Assembly: GCA_937901255.1 (NCBI GenBank)
Contig: CALCHN010000060.1
Span: forward strand, 7,914 to 71,913
Direction of reading: 5' to 3'
Length of the DNA stretch: 64,000 bases
From: an uncultured Flavobacteriales bacterium
GTDB lineage: Bacteria; Bacteroidota; Bacteroidia; Flavobacteriales_E; Vicingaceae
Position 1 is the stretch's first letter, and every line of letters starts with the position of its first letter. A program made the position numbers and the translations under genes. Positions 15,329 to 23,674 of the stretch are shown here, one piece after another. The notes beneath the pieces are model-generated. The model was not told where the DNA came from. It was given only the letters and a program-made list of their open reading frames with translations, and did not search any database.

Positions 15329-17445
15329 ATACAGACAGAAAGGCCATATTATCTCGTGTTTATATCGTTTATTTCTTCGTCTGTTTGTTTGCCCTCGTAA
15401 TTGTAGGTCAGACAGTTAATATTCAAGTTGTTGAAGGTGCTCATTGGAAAGAAAAAGCAGAAAACCTTACTATAGAATATAATAATATTGAAGCTGTAAG
15501 AGGTAATATTTATGCTGCCGATGGAAGTCTGTTAGCGACTTCAGTTCCTAAGTATGAAGTTCGTTTCGATGCGAATACACCATCCATCACAGATGATTTC
15601 TTTTATCAAAATGTAGATTCATTAGCTATTGAACTTACTAAGTTATTTCCTGATAAATCTAAAAAACAGTATGTAGCAGAACTTGTTGCTGCCAGAAAAA
15701 AAGGAGCAAGGTATCATTTAATAAGAAGAAATGTAAAGTTTACCGAGCTTAAAAGAATGGAGGAATTTCCTATTTTCCGTAAGGGGAAATATAAAGGAGG
15801 CTTTATTTATACGCAGCAAAACAAAAGAGTTAAGCCATTTAATATTTTGGCGGCAAGAACCATTGGGTATGATAGAGAAGGAATTCAGCCAGTAGGTATA
15901 GAAGGAGCTTACAGCAAAGAGTTGAGAGGAATAAATGGAAAGAGATTAGAGCAAAAAATTGCTGGTGGCGTGTGGATGCCTATTAGCGATGAAAATGAAA
16001 TTGAACCTGTTGATGGAAGTGATGTGTATTCTACTATTGATGTGAATATTCAGGATGTTGCCGAAAATGCGTTGATGAAACAACTAAAACTTCACCATGC
16101 GGGTTACGGTTGTGTGGCGGTAATGGAAGTAGCTACAGGTGAGATTAAAGCCATAGCTAACTTACAAAGAACTAAAGACAGTACTTATTACGAGTCGTAC
16201 AATTTTGTTGTTGGAGCAGCAACAGAGCCGGGTTCAACATTTAAGTTAGCATCATTAATGGCTGCTTTTGAAGATGGTTTTCTTGAGCTTGACGATATGG
16301 TGGATACCGAAGATGGAACTACCAAATTTTATGATGCGGTAATGAGAGATTCTCACAGAGGCGGTTATGGTAAAATTTCTATTAAAGATGCTTTTATAAA
16401 ATCATCTAATGTGGCTATTTCCAAAGAAATAAACAGAGTTTATGCTAAAGATCCTCAAAAGTTTATTGATAGGTTAAATAAAATGTATGTGAATAAAAAG
16501 CTGGGCATTGAAATTTCTGGAGAAGGAACGCCATACATTAAAAATACATCTGATAAAAGTTGGTCGGGAATTACCCTGCCTTGGATGTCTATTGGTTATG
16601 AGGTTGAATTAACGCCTTTAAACATTTTAACTTTTTACAATGCAGTAGCAAATAATGGTAAAATGGTAAAACCAAAGTTTGTAAAAGAAATCAGACATAG
16701 AGGAAATTTAGTTAGAAAGATAGAAACGGAAGTGCTGAATCCTTCTATCTGTTCTGAGAAAACCATTAAAATGGTTAAAGAAATGTTAGAGGGAGTGGTA
16801 GAGGAAGGTACAGCAACCAATTTAAAAAATGATGTATATAAAATTGCCGGAAAAACAGGTACAGCACAAATTGCCAACAAAAAATTAGGATATAAATATA
16901 AGAAAGATATTAAGGTTAGTCATCAAGCATCATTTGTAGGCTATTTTCCTGCTGACAATCCTAAATATACATGTATAGTGGTGGTTAATGCTCCATCAAA
17001 AGGAGTGTATTATGGAAATTTAGTTGCCGGACCAATATTTAAAGAAGTTGCCGATAAAGTTTATGCTACTAGTATAGGAATTCACAAAGAAATTCATAAA
17101 AAAGAAAATCAGGCAAAGTCTAGAATTCCTTATGCCAAAGATGGTTATTACCCCGATTTGAAAAAAGTTTATGAAGAATTTGGATTGAAAACCAAACAAG
17201 AAAATGAAGTTACAGAATGGGCAAGAGTAAATACTGATGTAACTGCGGCTCATATAACTGCTAGAAAAGTATCTCCAATTTATGTTGCAGATGTAACTGG
17301 TATGAGCATAAAAGATGCATTATACATTTTAGAAAATCAAGGATTAAGCGTGTTTTTTAAAGGAAAAGGCGTGGTAAAAAAGCAATCTATAGCACCTGGA
17401 GAAAAACTAGTGAACGGAAACAGAATATTTTTAGAATTAGAATAA
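15325..17445 (+). CDS. ftsI: Septal penicillin-binding protein (FtsI/PBP3) with PASTA domain
   Basis: 706-residue peptidoglycan D,D-transpeptidase of the divisome. N-terminal membrane anchor (about 9-30), PBP dimerisation domain, then transpeptidase: Ser304 and Lys307 in STFKLAS, SSN at 360-362 and KTGTA at 510-514. A PASTA domain closes the protein (about 640-706, VADVTGMSIKDALYILENQGL), which is common in Bacteroidota FtsI but absent from E. coli. It follows ftsL with ATGA overlap and precedes murE by three bases. Confidence 0.95.
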   Translation: MNTDRKAILSRVYIVYFFVCLFALVIVGQTVNIQVVEGAHWKEKAENLTIEYNNIEAVRGNIYAADGSLLATSVPKYEVRFDANTPSITDDFFYQNVDSLAIELTKLFPDKSKKQYVAELVAARKKGARYHLIRRNVKFTELKRMEEFPIFRKGKYKGGFIYTQQNKRVKPFNILAARTIGYDREGIQPVGIEGAYSKELRGINGKRLEQKIAGGVWMPISDENEIEPVDGSDVYSTIDVNIQDVAENALMKQLKLHHAGYGCVAVMEVATGEIKAIANLQRTKDSTYYESYNFVVGAATEPGSTFKLASLMAAFEDGFLELDDMVDTEDGTTKFYDAVMRDSHRGGYGKISIKDAFIKSSNVAISKEINRVYAKDPQKFIDRLNKMYVNKKLGIEISGEGTPYIKNTSDKSWSGITLPWMSIGYEVELTPLNILTFYNAVANNGKMVKPKFVKEIRHRGNLVRKIETEVLNPSICSEKTIKMVKEMLEGVVEEGTATNLKNDVYKIAGKTGTAQIANKKLGYKYKKDIKVSHQASFVGYFPADNPKYTCIVVVNAPSKGVYYGNLVAGPIFKEVADKVYATSIGIHKEIHKKENQAKSRIPYAKDGYYPDLKKVYEEFGLKTKQENEVTEWARVNTDVTAAHITARKVSPIYVADVTGMSIKDALYILENQGLSVFFKGKGVVKKQSIAPGEKLVNGNRIFLELE

Positions 17446-17448
17446 GTA

Positions 17449-18903
17449 ATGAGTAAAATTTTAAAAGACATATTATATAAAACAGGTATTGAGGAATTAG
17501 TTGGTAATACCAATATTGCTACTGAAAAAATTTGTTTTGATTCTAGAGAAGTGGAAGATGCTAGTCTGTTTGTTGCTGTAGTTGGAACTGCTGTAGATGG
17601 ACATCAATATATTAATCAGACGATTGAGAAAGGAGCTGTAGCTATTGTTTGTGAGGAGTTTCCTGAGCAATTGCATGATGGAATTACTTACGTGAAAGTA
17701 AAAAACAGTGCAGCGGCTTTAGCAATTATAGCCGCTAATTTTTACGATAATCCTTCTAATGAATTAAAATTAGTAGGAATTACTGGAACGAATGGCAAAA
17801 CTACCACAGCTACCTTGTTACACGAATTATTTATGCAGCTAGGCTATCAAGTTGGATTGCTTTCTACAGTAGTAAATAAAATCGGAAATGAAGCTATTCC
17901 TTCAACACACACAACACCCAATGCAGTTGAGCTGAATAAGCTGTTAAGAAAAATGGTGGAAGCAGGTTGTGATTATTGTTTTATGGAAGTTAGCTCACAT
18001 GCTATTCATCAACATAGAGTTACAGGAGTTGAGTTTGTAGGAGGTGTTTTTACCAATATTACCCATGATCATTTAGATTATCATAAAACATTTGATGAAT
18101 ACATTAAGGCTAAAAAAATGTTTTTTGATATGCTTCCAGAAAATGCTTTTGCACTAGTTAATAAAGATGATAAGAATGGAATGGTAATGCTGCAAAATAC
18201 AAAAGCTAAACCATACACTTTTGCCTTAAAAAGTGCAGCAGATTTTACTGCCAGAATTTTAGAAAGTGGTTTTTCAGGAATGATGCTTCATATTGATAAA
18301 AATGAGGTGTGGACGAAATTGATTGGAGGTTTTAATGTTTATAATTTGTTGTCAATTTATGCTGTAGCGGTATTGCTAGAGCAAGATAAACTAAATACAT
18401 TAACAGCAATTAGTAACCTAAATGCAGTTGAAGGAAGGTTCCAATACATCAAATCTCAAGATAATATTTCTGGAATTGTAGATTATGCTCATACTCCTGA
18501 TGCACTTCAAAATGTGTTAGGAACAATTAGTGAAATTAGGACTAACAACGAAACAGTGATTACTGTTGTTGGTTGTGGGGGAGATAGAGATAAAACCAAA
18601 AGACCTTTAATGGCTCAAATAGCTTGTGAGTATTCAAATAAAGTAATTCTTACTTCAGATAATCCAAGGTCAGAAAATCCTGAGCAAATTATTAATGATA
18701 TGAAAGCTGGAGTTGAGCCGCAGCATTACAAAAAAGTATTGTCCATTACCAACAGAGAAGAAGCAATTAAAACAGCATGTATGTTGGCAGAAAGCAACGA
18801 CATTATTTTGGTGGCAGGTAAAGGACACGAAAAATACCAAGAAATAAACGGAGAAAAGTTTCCATTTGATGATTTGGAAGTGTTGAAAATGAATTTGATG
18901 TGA
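17449..18903 (+). CDS. murE: UDP-MurNAc-tripeptide synthetase MurE
   Basis: 484 residues; cytoplasmic ATP-dependent ligase adding the third stem amino acid to UDP-MurNAc-L-Ala-D-Glu. Motifs: FDSREV, VGITGTNGKTTTATLL (ATP loop), STHTTPNAVELN, EVSSHAIHQHR, THDHLDYHKTF, DYAHTPDAL and GCGGDRDKTKRPLM. The TSDNPRSENPEQI motif matches the DNPR type that binds meso-diaminopimelate, so a DAP-containing wall is likely. It is the third enzyme-coding gene of the wall pathway in the cluster. Confidence 0.97.
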   Translation: MSKILKDILYKTGIEELVGNTNIATEKICFDSREVEDASLFVAVVGTAVDGHQYINQTIEKGAVAIVCEEFPEQLHDGITYVKVKNSAAALAIIAANFYDNPSNELKLVGITGTNGKTTTATLLHELFMQLGYQVGLLSTVVNKIGNEAIPSTHTTPNAVELNKLLRKMVEAGCDYCFMEVSSHAIHQHRVTGVEFVGGVFTNITHDHLDYHKTFDEYIKAKKMFFDMLPENAFALVNKDDKNGMVMLQNTKAKPYTFALKSAADFTARILESGFSGMMLHIDKNEVWTKLIGGFNVYNLLSIYAVAVLLEQDKLNTLTAISNLNAVEGRFQYIKSQDNISGIVDYAHTPDALQNVLGTISEIRTNNETVITVVGCGGDRDKTKRPLMAQIACEYSNKVILTSDNPRSENPEQIINDMKAGVEPQHYKKVLSITNREEAIKTACMLAESNDIILVAGKGHEKYQEINGEKFPFDDLEVLKMNLM

Positions 18904-18970
18904 GGATATGTAAATGTGTAAATGTGAGAATGAAATAATTTGAGAATTTAAAATATTAAAAATTATAAAC

Positions 18971-19327
18971 ATGAGTAAAGAAGAAAAAACTAACGTGATA
19001 TTAGACTTGACAATTGATTTTTCATTGAAAATAATAAGCTATGCTGAACTTTTAGAGAAAGAACGAAAGTTTGTTGTAGCTAATCAATTATTAAAATCTG
19101 GAACGAGTATAGGAGCAAATGTTTGGGAAGCTCAAAGTGCTGAAAGTAGAGCAGATTTCATCCATAAATTAAAGATTTCAAATAAAGAAACCTATGAAAC
19201 AGAATACTGGATAAAACTATGTCAATTGGCAGAAAGTTACCCTAATCCTGAAGGTTTGCAAGATGACATTTTAAGTATTAAGAAAGTATTAGGAAAAATA
19301 ATTTCAACATCAAAGAATAATAATTAA
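18971..19327 (+). CDS. Four-helix bundle protein (23S rRNA intervening-sequence protein family)
   Basis: 118 residues fitting the S23/IVP four-helix bundle family: helices VILDLTIDFSLKIISYAE, the loop KSGTSIGANVWEAQSAES, KLKISNKETYETEYWIKLC and a last helix ILSIKKVLGKIIST. The family was first noticed inside 23S rRNA intervening sequences and forms pentameric bundles; its function is unknown. Here it interrupts the murE-mraY junction of the division cluster and is flanked by low-complexity AAATGTG- and CACACAT-type tracts, suggesting it was inserted. The strand is the same as the cluster. Confidence 0.88.
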   Translation: MSKEEKTNVILDLTIDFSLKIISYAELLEKERKFVVANQLLKSGTSIGANVWEAQSAESRADFIHKLKISNKETYETEYWIKLCQLAESYPNPEGLQDDILSIKKVLGKIISTSKNNN

Positions 19328-19386
19328 ACAAATTGAAAATATTACTAATTCACACATACACACATTAAAAAATTAGCCCATTAACT

Positions 19387-20640
19387 ATGCTTTACTATTT
19401 ATTTAACTATCTAAACAAATTTGATTTTCCCGGAGCAGGAGTATTTGAATATATCTCTTTTAGAGCCGCTATGGCGGTTATTGTTTCCTTGGTTATTTCA
19501 ATGATATTCGGAAAAAAAATTATTCAAAGACTACAGTTGTTGCAAGTAGGGGAAATTGTTAGAGATTTAGGGTTGGAAGGGCAAATGAAAAAGCAAGGAA
19601 CACCTACAATGGGTGGACTTATTATTTTGGCTTCTATTCTTATACCTACCTTACTTTTTGCTAAGCTGGATAATATTTACATCATTCTGATGATAGTTTC
19701 TACCATTTTGTTAGGACTTATTGGTTTTATTGATGATTACATTAAAGTATTTAAGAAAAACAAAGCAGGTTTAGCTGGAAAGTTTAAAGTAATGGGACAA
19801 GTAGGTGTTGGGATTATTGTTGGAACCATCCTTTATTTTAATGAAGATGTAGTGGTAAAGCAAAAAGTAATGGACGCTAATGCTCCTGCACACATAAGTT
19901 ATGAAATTCAAAATGATGTAGAGACTAAAGTTGTTGAAAATTACACTTGGAAAGAAGTAAAATCAACCTTAACAACTATTCCGTTTTTTAAAAATAATGA
20001 GTTCGATTACGCATCACTAACGAAGTGGGCAGGTAAACATTCATACTTATTAGGTGGGATTTTATTTGTGCTAATAGTTATTGTAATTATCACTGCTGTT
20101 TCTAATGGGGCAAATATGACAGATGGTTTGGATGGGCTTGCCACAGGAACCTCCGCAATTATAGGAGTTACGCTAGCAATATTTGCTTATGTATCTGGTA
20201 ATACTGTTTTTGCTGAATATCTAAATATTATGTACATCCCTAACTCTGGGGAGTTGGTAATCTTTATTGCTGCATTTGTTGGAGCTTGTATAGGCTTTTT
20301 ATGGTACAATTCATATCCTGCACAGGTTTTTATGGGAGATACTGGCAGCTTGGCATTGGGAGGAATTATAGCGGTGTTTTCTTTAGCGGTAAGAAAAGAA
20401 TTACTAATTCCATTGTTGTGTGGTATTTTCCTTATTGAAAACCTATCAGTAATGATACAAGTGGGCTACTTTAAATATACTAAAAAGAGGTATGGAGAAG
20501 GAAGAAGAGTGTTTTTAATGGCTCCACTTCATCATCATTTTCAAAAGAAAAACATGCATGAAGCCAAGATTGTATCTAGGTTTTGGATTATAGGAATTAT
20601 GCTAGCACTATTAACTTTTGTAACACTTAAATTGAGATAA
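19387..20640 (+). CDS. mraY: Phospho-MurNAc-pentapeptide-transferase MraY
   Basis: 417-residue polytopic membrane enzyme making lipid I from UDP-MurNAc-pentapeptide and undecaprenyl phosphate. About ten membrane segments; motifs GTPTMGGLIIL, GFIDDYIKVFKKNKAG, NMTDGLDGLATG, FMGDTGSLALGG and the LHHHFQKK segment near the C-terminus. It is about 55 residues longer than the E. coli enzyme because of a soluble insertion (about residues 155-215), as seen in other Bacteroidota. A repeat A copy starts directly at its stop codon. Confidence 0.97.
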   Translation: MLYYLFNYLNKFDFPGAGVFEYISFRAAMAVIVSLVISMIFGKKIIQRLQLLQVGEIVRDLGLEGQMKKQGTPTMGGLIILASILIPTLLFAKLDNIYIILMIVSTILLGLIGFIDDYIKVFKKNKAGLAGKFKVMGQVGVGIIVGTILYFNEDVVVKQKVMDANAPAHISYEIQNDVETKVVENYTWKEVKSTLTTIPFFKNNEFDYASLTKWAGKHSYLLGGILFVLIVIVIITAVSNGANMTDGLDGLATGTSAIIGVTLAIFAYVSGNTVFAEYLNIMYIPNSGELVIFIAAFVGACIGFLWYNSYPAQVFMGDTGSLALGGIIAVFSLAVRKELLIPLLCGIFLIENLSVMIQVGYFKYTKKRYGEGRRVFLMAPLHHHFQKKNMHEAKIVSRFWIIGIMLALLTFVTLKLR

Positions 20641-20672
20641 AAGCCTCCCCAATCCCTCCGAAGGAGGGGCTA
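20641..20672 (-). repeat. Dispersed repeat A, copy 2
   Basis: Inverted orientation; the AAGCC(T)CCCC end begins immediately after the mraY TAA. The hairpin CCCTCC-TTC-GGAGGG (minus strand) keeps the paired arms with changed bases. Confidence 0.85.
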
Positions 20673-20710
20673 CTTAGAAGGCTGAAAAAATAAAATGTGA
20701 AAAATAACTA

Positions 20711-22135
20711 ATGACAATTAACCAAAATATCAATCAGAATAATGATGCAAACTGGCAAAGTGCGGTGGAAAAGTCCCCCTTAGGTGGATTAGGGGGCTTC
20801 ATACCTAAAATAACCATACTCGGAGCAGGAGAAAGCGGTACAGGAGCAGCTATTTTGGCTAAAAAGCAAGGGTTTCAGGTTTTTTTGTCGGACAAAGGTA
20901 AAATACAAGATAAATATAAAAGCGTTCTTTCAAGTATTGATGTTGAATGGGAAGAAAATCAACATACCGAAAGTAAAATTTTTGAAGCTACGGAGGTAAT
21001 CAAAAGCCCTGGCATTCCAGATACAGCTCCATTAATTGTAAAGCTCAAGGAAAAAGGTATAAATGTGATTTCGGAAATTGAATTTGCAGGAAGATATACC
21101 AATGCTACAATTGTTGGAATTACAGGAAGTAACGGAAAAACAACAACTGCCAGCTTAACTTACCACATGCTGAAAAAAGCAGGATTAAATGTTGGCTTAG
21201 CAGGAAATATCGGAGAAAGTTTTGCCAAGCAAGTGGCTCAAGATGATAAGGATGTTTACGTGTTGGAATTAAGCAGCTTTCAGTTAGACGGGATGTTCGA
21301 TTTTAAAGTAGATGTAGCGGTTTTGTTAAACATTACTCCCGATCATTTAGATAGGTATGATTATCAGTTGGAAAATTACGCAGCATCAAAATTTAGAATT
21401 ACGCAAAACCAAGATGAGAATAGCCATTTTATTTACTGTTATGATGATGAATTGATTCAACAACAATTAAAAAAAAAACAACTAAAAGCTCAGTTGCACC
21501 CTTTCAGTATTGTGAAAGAAATGGAAAATGGAGCTTATATAAAAGATGAAAAATTAATACTAAACATAAATCAAAAACAACAAACTATGACACTACAAGC
21601 GTTAGCACTACAAGGAAAACACAATCTTTACAACTCAATGGCTTCGGGCATTGCAGGAAGAGTGTTGGAATTAAAAAAAGAAATTATTAGAGAAAGTCTT
21701 TCAGATTTTCAAACCATAGAACACAGGTTAGAGCCTGTATTAACGGTTCATGGAATTGCATTTGTAAACGATTCAAAAGCTACTAATGTAAATGCTACTT
21801 GGTATGCTTTAGAGAGCTTTCAAGAAAATGTAATTTGGATTGTTGGTGGAGTAGATAAAGGCAATGATTATGAAATGTTGAAAGAATTAGTTGCAGAAAA
21901 AGTAAAAGCAATTATTTGTTTGGGAACCAACAACGAAAAAATTCACGAAGCTTTTGAAGATGTTATTCCAACTATCGTAGATACTGCTTCTGCAAAAGAT
22001 GCTGTAGAAATGGCTTACAGATTAGGAACTAAAGGAGATACTGTTTTACTATCTCCTGCTTGTGCAAGTTTCGATTTGTTTGAAAACTATGAAGATAGAG
22101 GAAGACAGTTTAAAGCTGCTGTTAAAGGATTGTAA
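20711..22135 (+). CDS. murD: UDP-MurNAc-L-alanine:D-glutamate ligase MurD
   Basis: 474 residues; cytoplasmic ATP-dependent ligase adding D-Glu to UDP-MurNAc-L-Ala. Motifs: ITILGAGESGTGAAIL, KSPGIPD, GITGSNGKTTTASL, ELSSFQLD, NITPDHLDRYD, NDSKATNVNATWYAL, GGVDKGNDY and LSPACASFDLFENYEDRG. Unlike normal MurD, the conserved first strand is preceded by about 30 extra residues, and these include KSPLGGLGGF encoded by a copy of repeat A. The only ATG/GTG starts in frame are at 20711 (ATG) and 20765 (GTG), both before the core of the repeat, so the repeat has to be translated unless a rare start is used. Confidence 0.95.
   Translation: MTINQNINQNNDANWQSAVEKSPLGGLGGFIPKITILGAGESGTGAAILAKKQGFQVFLSDKGKIQDKYKSVLSSIDVEWEENQHTESKIFEATEVIKSPGIPDTAPLIVKLKEKGINVISEIEFAGRYTNATIVGITGSNGKTTTASLTYHMLKKAGLNVGLAGNIGESFAKQVAQDDKDVYVLELSSFQLDGMFDFKVDVAVLLNITPDHLDRYDYQLENYAASKFRITQNQDENSHFIYCYDDELIQQQLKKKQLKAQLHPFSIVKEMENGAYIKDEKLILNINQKQQTMTLQALALQGKHNLYNSMASGIAGRVLELKKEIIRESLSDFQTIEHRLEPVLTVHGIAFVNDSKATNVNATWYALESFQENVIWIVGGVDKGNDYEMLKELVAEKVKAIICLGTNNEKIHEAFEDVIPTIVDTASAKDAVEMAYRLGTKGDTVLLSPACASFDLFENYEDRGRQFKAAVKGL
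20761..20798 (+). repeat. Dispersed repeat A, copy 3, within the murD reading frame
   Basis: TGCGGTGGAAAAGTCCCCC...GGGGGCT matches the long form found at 45131 and 60881 (TGCGTTGGAAAAGTCCC). The loop side reads TTAGGTGG instead of TTCGGGGG, which weakens the hairpin. Confidence 0.85.
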
Positions 22136-22150
22136 AAAAATTACTTTATT

Positions 22151-22510
22151 ATGGAAAACTTAACACAAATAGGCAATCAAACATTTTATCACGCACCATC
22201 TAATGGAGTTGGAGATTTATCTATCGATTTAGATAATACGGCTATTATTATTGCTCAAGATAAACTTTCAACTAATATCGATTGGATAAAAAATCAATTG
22301 AAAAATAAAGTAGTGAATGTAATGGTGGTTGGAGAGCATTTAAATGATTTTGTTCCTGAAATTCAAGAAAAAAATGCATTGTTGTTTGCTGTTAATAGTT
22401 TTTCAGAAGGAATTCAGTTGGCAGTAAAAAGCCACAGAATAATAGATAATGTAATTTGCTTTTGCGATGATAAGTCAATTATGGATTTTTCAAATATCAG
22501 CGAAGAATAA
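22151..22510 (+). CDS. Small protein resembling the MurD C-terminal domain
   Basis: 119 residues, no signal peptide or membrane span. I do not recognise it as a named family, but by eye residues 30-115 track the MurD C-terminal domain encoded just upstream: NIDWIKNQLKNKVVNVMVVG against DYEMLKELVAEKVKAIICLG, then AVNSFSEGIQLAV against VDTASAKDAVEMAY, then an IIDNVICFCDDKS-MDF segment against GDTVLLSPACASFDLF. The GGVDKG and PACASFDLF ligand-binding motifs are lost, so catalysis is not expected. It lies 15 bases after murD and 7 before ftsW and must be co-transcribed. A MurD-derived binding or regulatory protein is an inference. Confidence 0.6.
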   Translation: MENLTQIGNQTFYHAPSNGVGDLSIDLDNTAIIIAQDKLSTNIDWIKNQLKNKVVNVMVVGEHLNDFVPEIQEKNALLFAVNSFSEGIQLAVKSHRIIDNVICFCDDKSIMDFSNISEE

Positions 22511-22517
22511 AAAATAA

Positions 22518-23654
22518 ATGAACGTTGTAGATAAATATATAAAAGGAGATAAGGTAATATGGCTGGTAGTGCTGCTATTATCTATCTTATCTATTTTAGC
22601 AGTCTATAGTTCTATAGTAACACTTGCCTATAAATATAAAGATGGTGATACTTTTTATTATCTTTTTAAGCATGTAGTGATTTTAGTTATAGGCATTGTG
22701 TTAATGGTGTTGGCTCATCAAATTCATTTTAAATACTATTCTCGGCTGTCGCAAATAGCTCTTATTTTGTCAATCCCCTTGTTGTTGTTGACACTAATAA
22801 CCGGAGCAAACATTAATGAAGCTAGTAGATGGTTGGTAATTCCTGTTATTAACCAAACTTTTCAAACATCAGATTTAGCTAAATTGGCTTTAATCATGTA
22901 TTTAGCTCGTTTTCTTTATAAAAATCAAGACTCTGTAAAAACATCTACCAAGTCGTTTTACAAAGTAATGTTCCCTGTGTTGGCGGTTTGCGGATTAATA
23001 TTACCTGCCAACTTTTCTACAGCAGCAATGCTTTTTGTAACTAGTTTAATAGTAATGTTTGTGGGAGGAGTTAACATTAAATATATTTTTTCATTAGTAG
23101 GAATTGGTGTTGCCTTATTAGTGATAATGTTAGCGGTAGCCAAATTTCAACCCGATTTGTTACCAAGGGCAGACACTTGGGTAAAGAGAATTGAATCTTT
23201 TTCTTCTGGTTCTGCCGAAGGAAATTATCAGGCTGACCAAGCAAAAATCGCTATTGCTACAGGTTGGCCACCAAAAGGTCCGGGAGGAAGTACACAACGT
23301 AATTTTTTGCCTCACCCTTATTCAGATTTTATTTATGCGATAATTTTAGAAGAATATAGTTTAATAGGAGGTGTGGGAGTTATCCTGCTCTATCTGATTT
23401 TACTTTTTCGGGGAATAAAAATTGCCCAAAAAGCAGAAACAAGTTTTGGCTCTTTGCTCGCTATTGGTTTATCGTTTAGTTTGGTTTTTCAGGCAATGAT
23501 AAATATGGCGGTTGCTGTTAATCTTTTTCCAGTAACAGGACAACCATTACCCTTGGTAAGTATGGGAGGGACTTCCATTTGGTTTACCTGCTTGGCAATA
23601 GGAATTATATTAAGTGTGAGTAAAAGAACTGAAGAGTTAACGGTAAAAAATTAA
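22518..23654 (+). CDS. ftsW: Lipid II polymerase FtsW (SEDS family)
   Basis: 378-residue integral membrane protein with about ten spans; the divisome peptidoglycan glycosyltransferase that pairs with FtsI. SEDS hallmarks: GANINEASRWLVIP, FQTSDLAKLALIMYLAR, a large periplasmic loop containing NYQADQAKIAIATGWPPKGPGGSTQRNFLPHPYSDFIYA (given here in parts: NYQADQAKIA and LPHPYSDFI) and PLPLVSMGGTS near the end. It follows the small MurD-C-like gene by 7 bases and precedes murG by 20. Confidence 0.95.
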   Translation: MNVVDKYIKGDKVIWLVVLLLSILSILAVYSSIVTLAYKYKDGDTFYYLFKHVVILVIGIVLMVLAHQIHFKYYSRLSQIALILSIPLLLLTLITGANINEASRWLVIPVINQTFQTSDLAKLALIMYLARFLYKNQDSVKTSTKSFYKVMFPVLAVCGLILPANFSTAAMLFVTSLIVMFVGGVNIKYIFSLVGIGVALLVIMLAVAKFQPDLLPRADTWVKRIESFSSGSAEGNYQADQAKIAIATGWPPKGPGGSTQRNFLPHPYSDFIYAIILEEYSLIGGVGVILLYLILLFRGIKIAQKAETSFGSLLAIGLSFSLVFQAMINMAVAVNLFPVTGQPLPLVSMGGTSIWFTCLAIGIILSVSKRTEELTVKN

Positions 23655-23674
23655 CGTTTTAAAGGAAACAAGAA

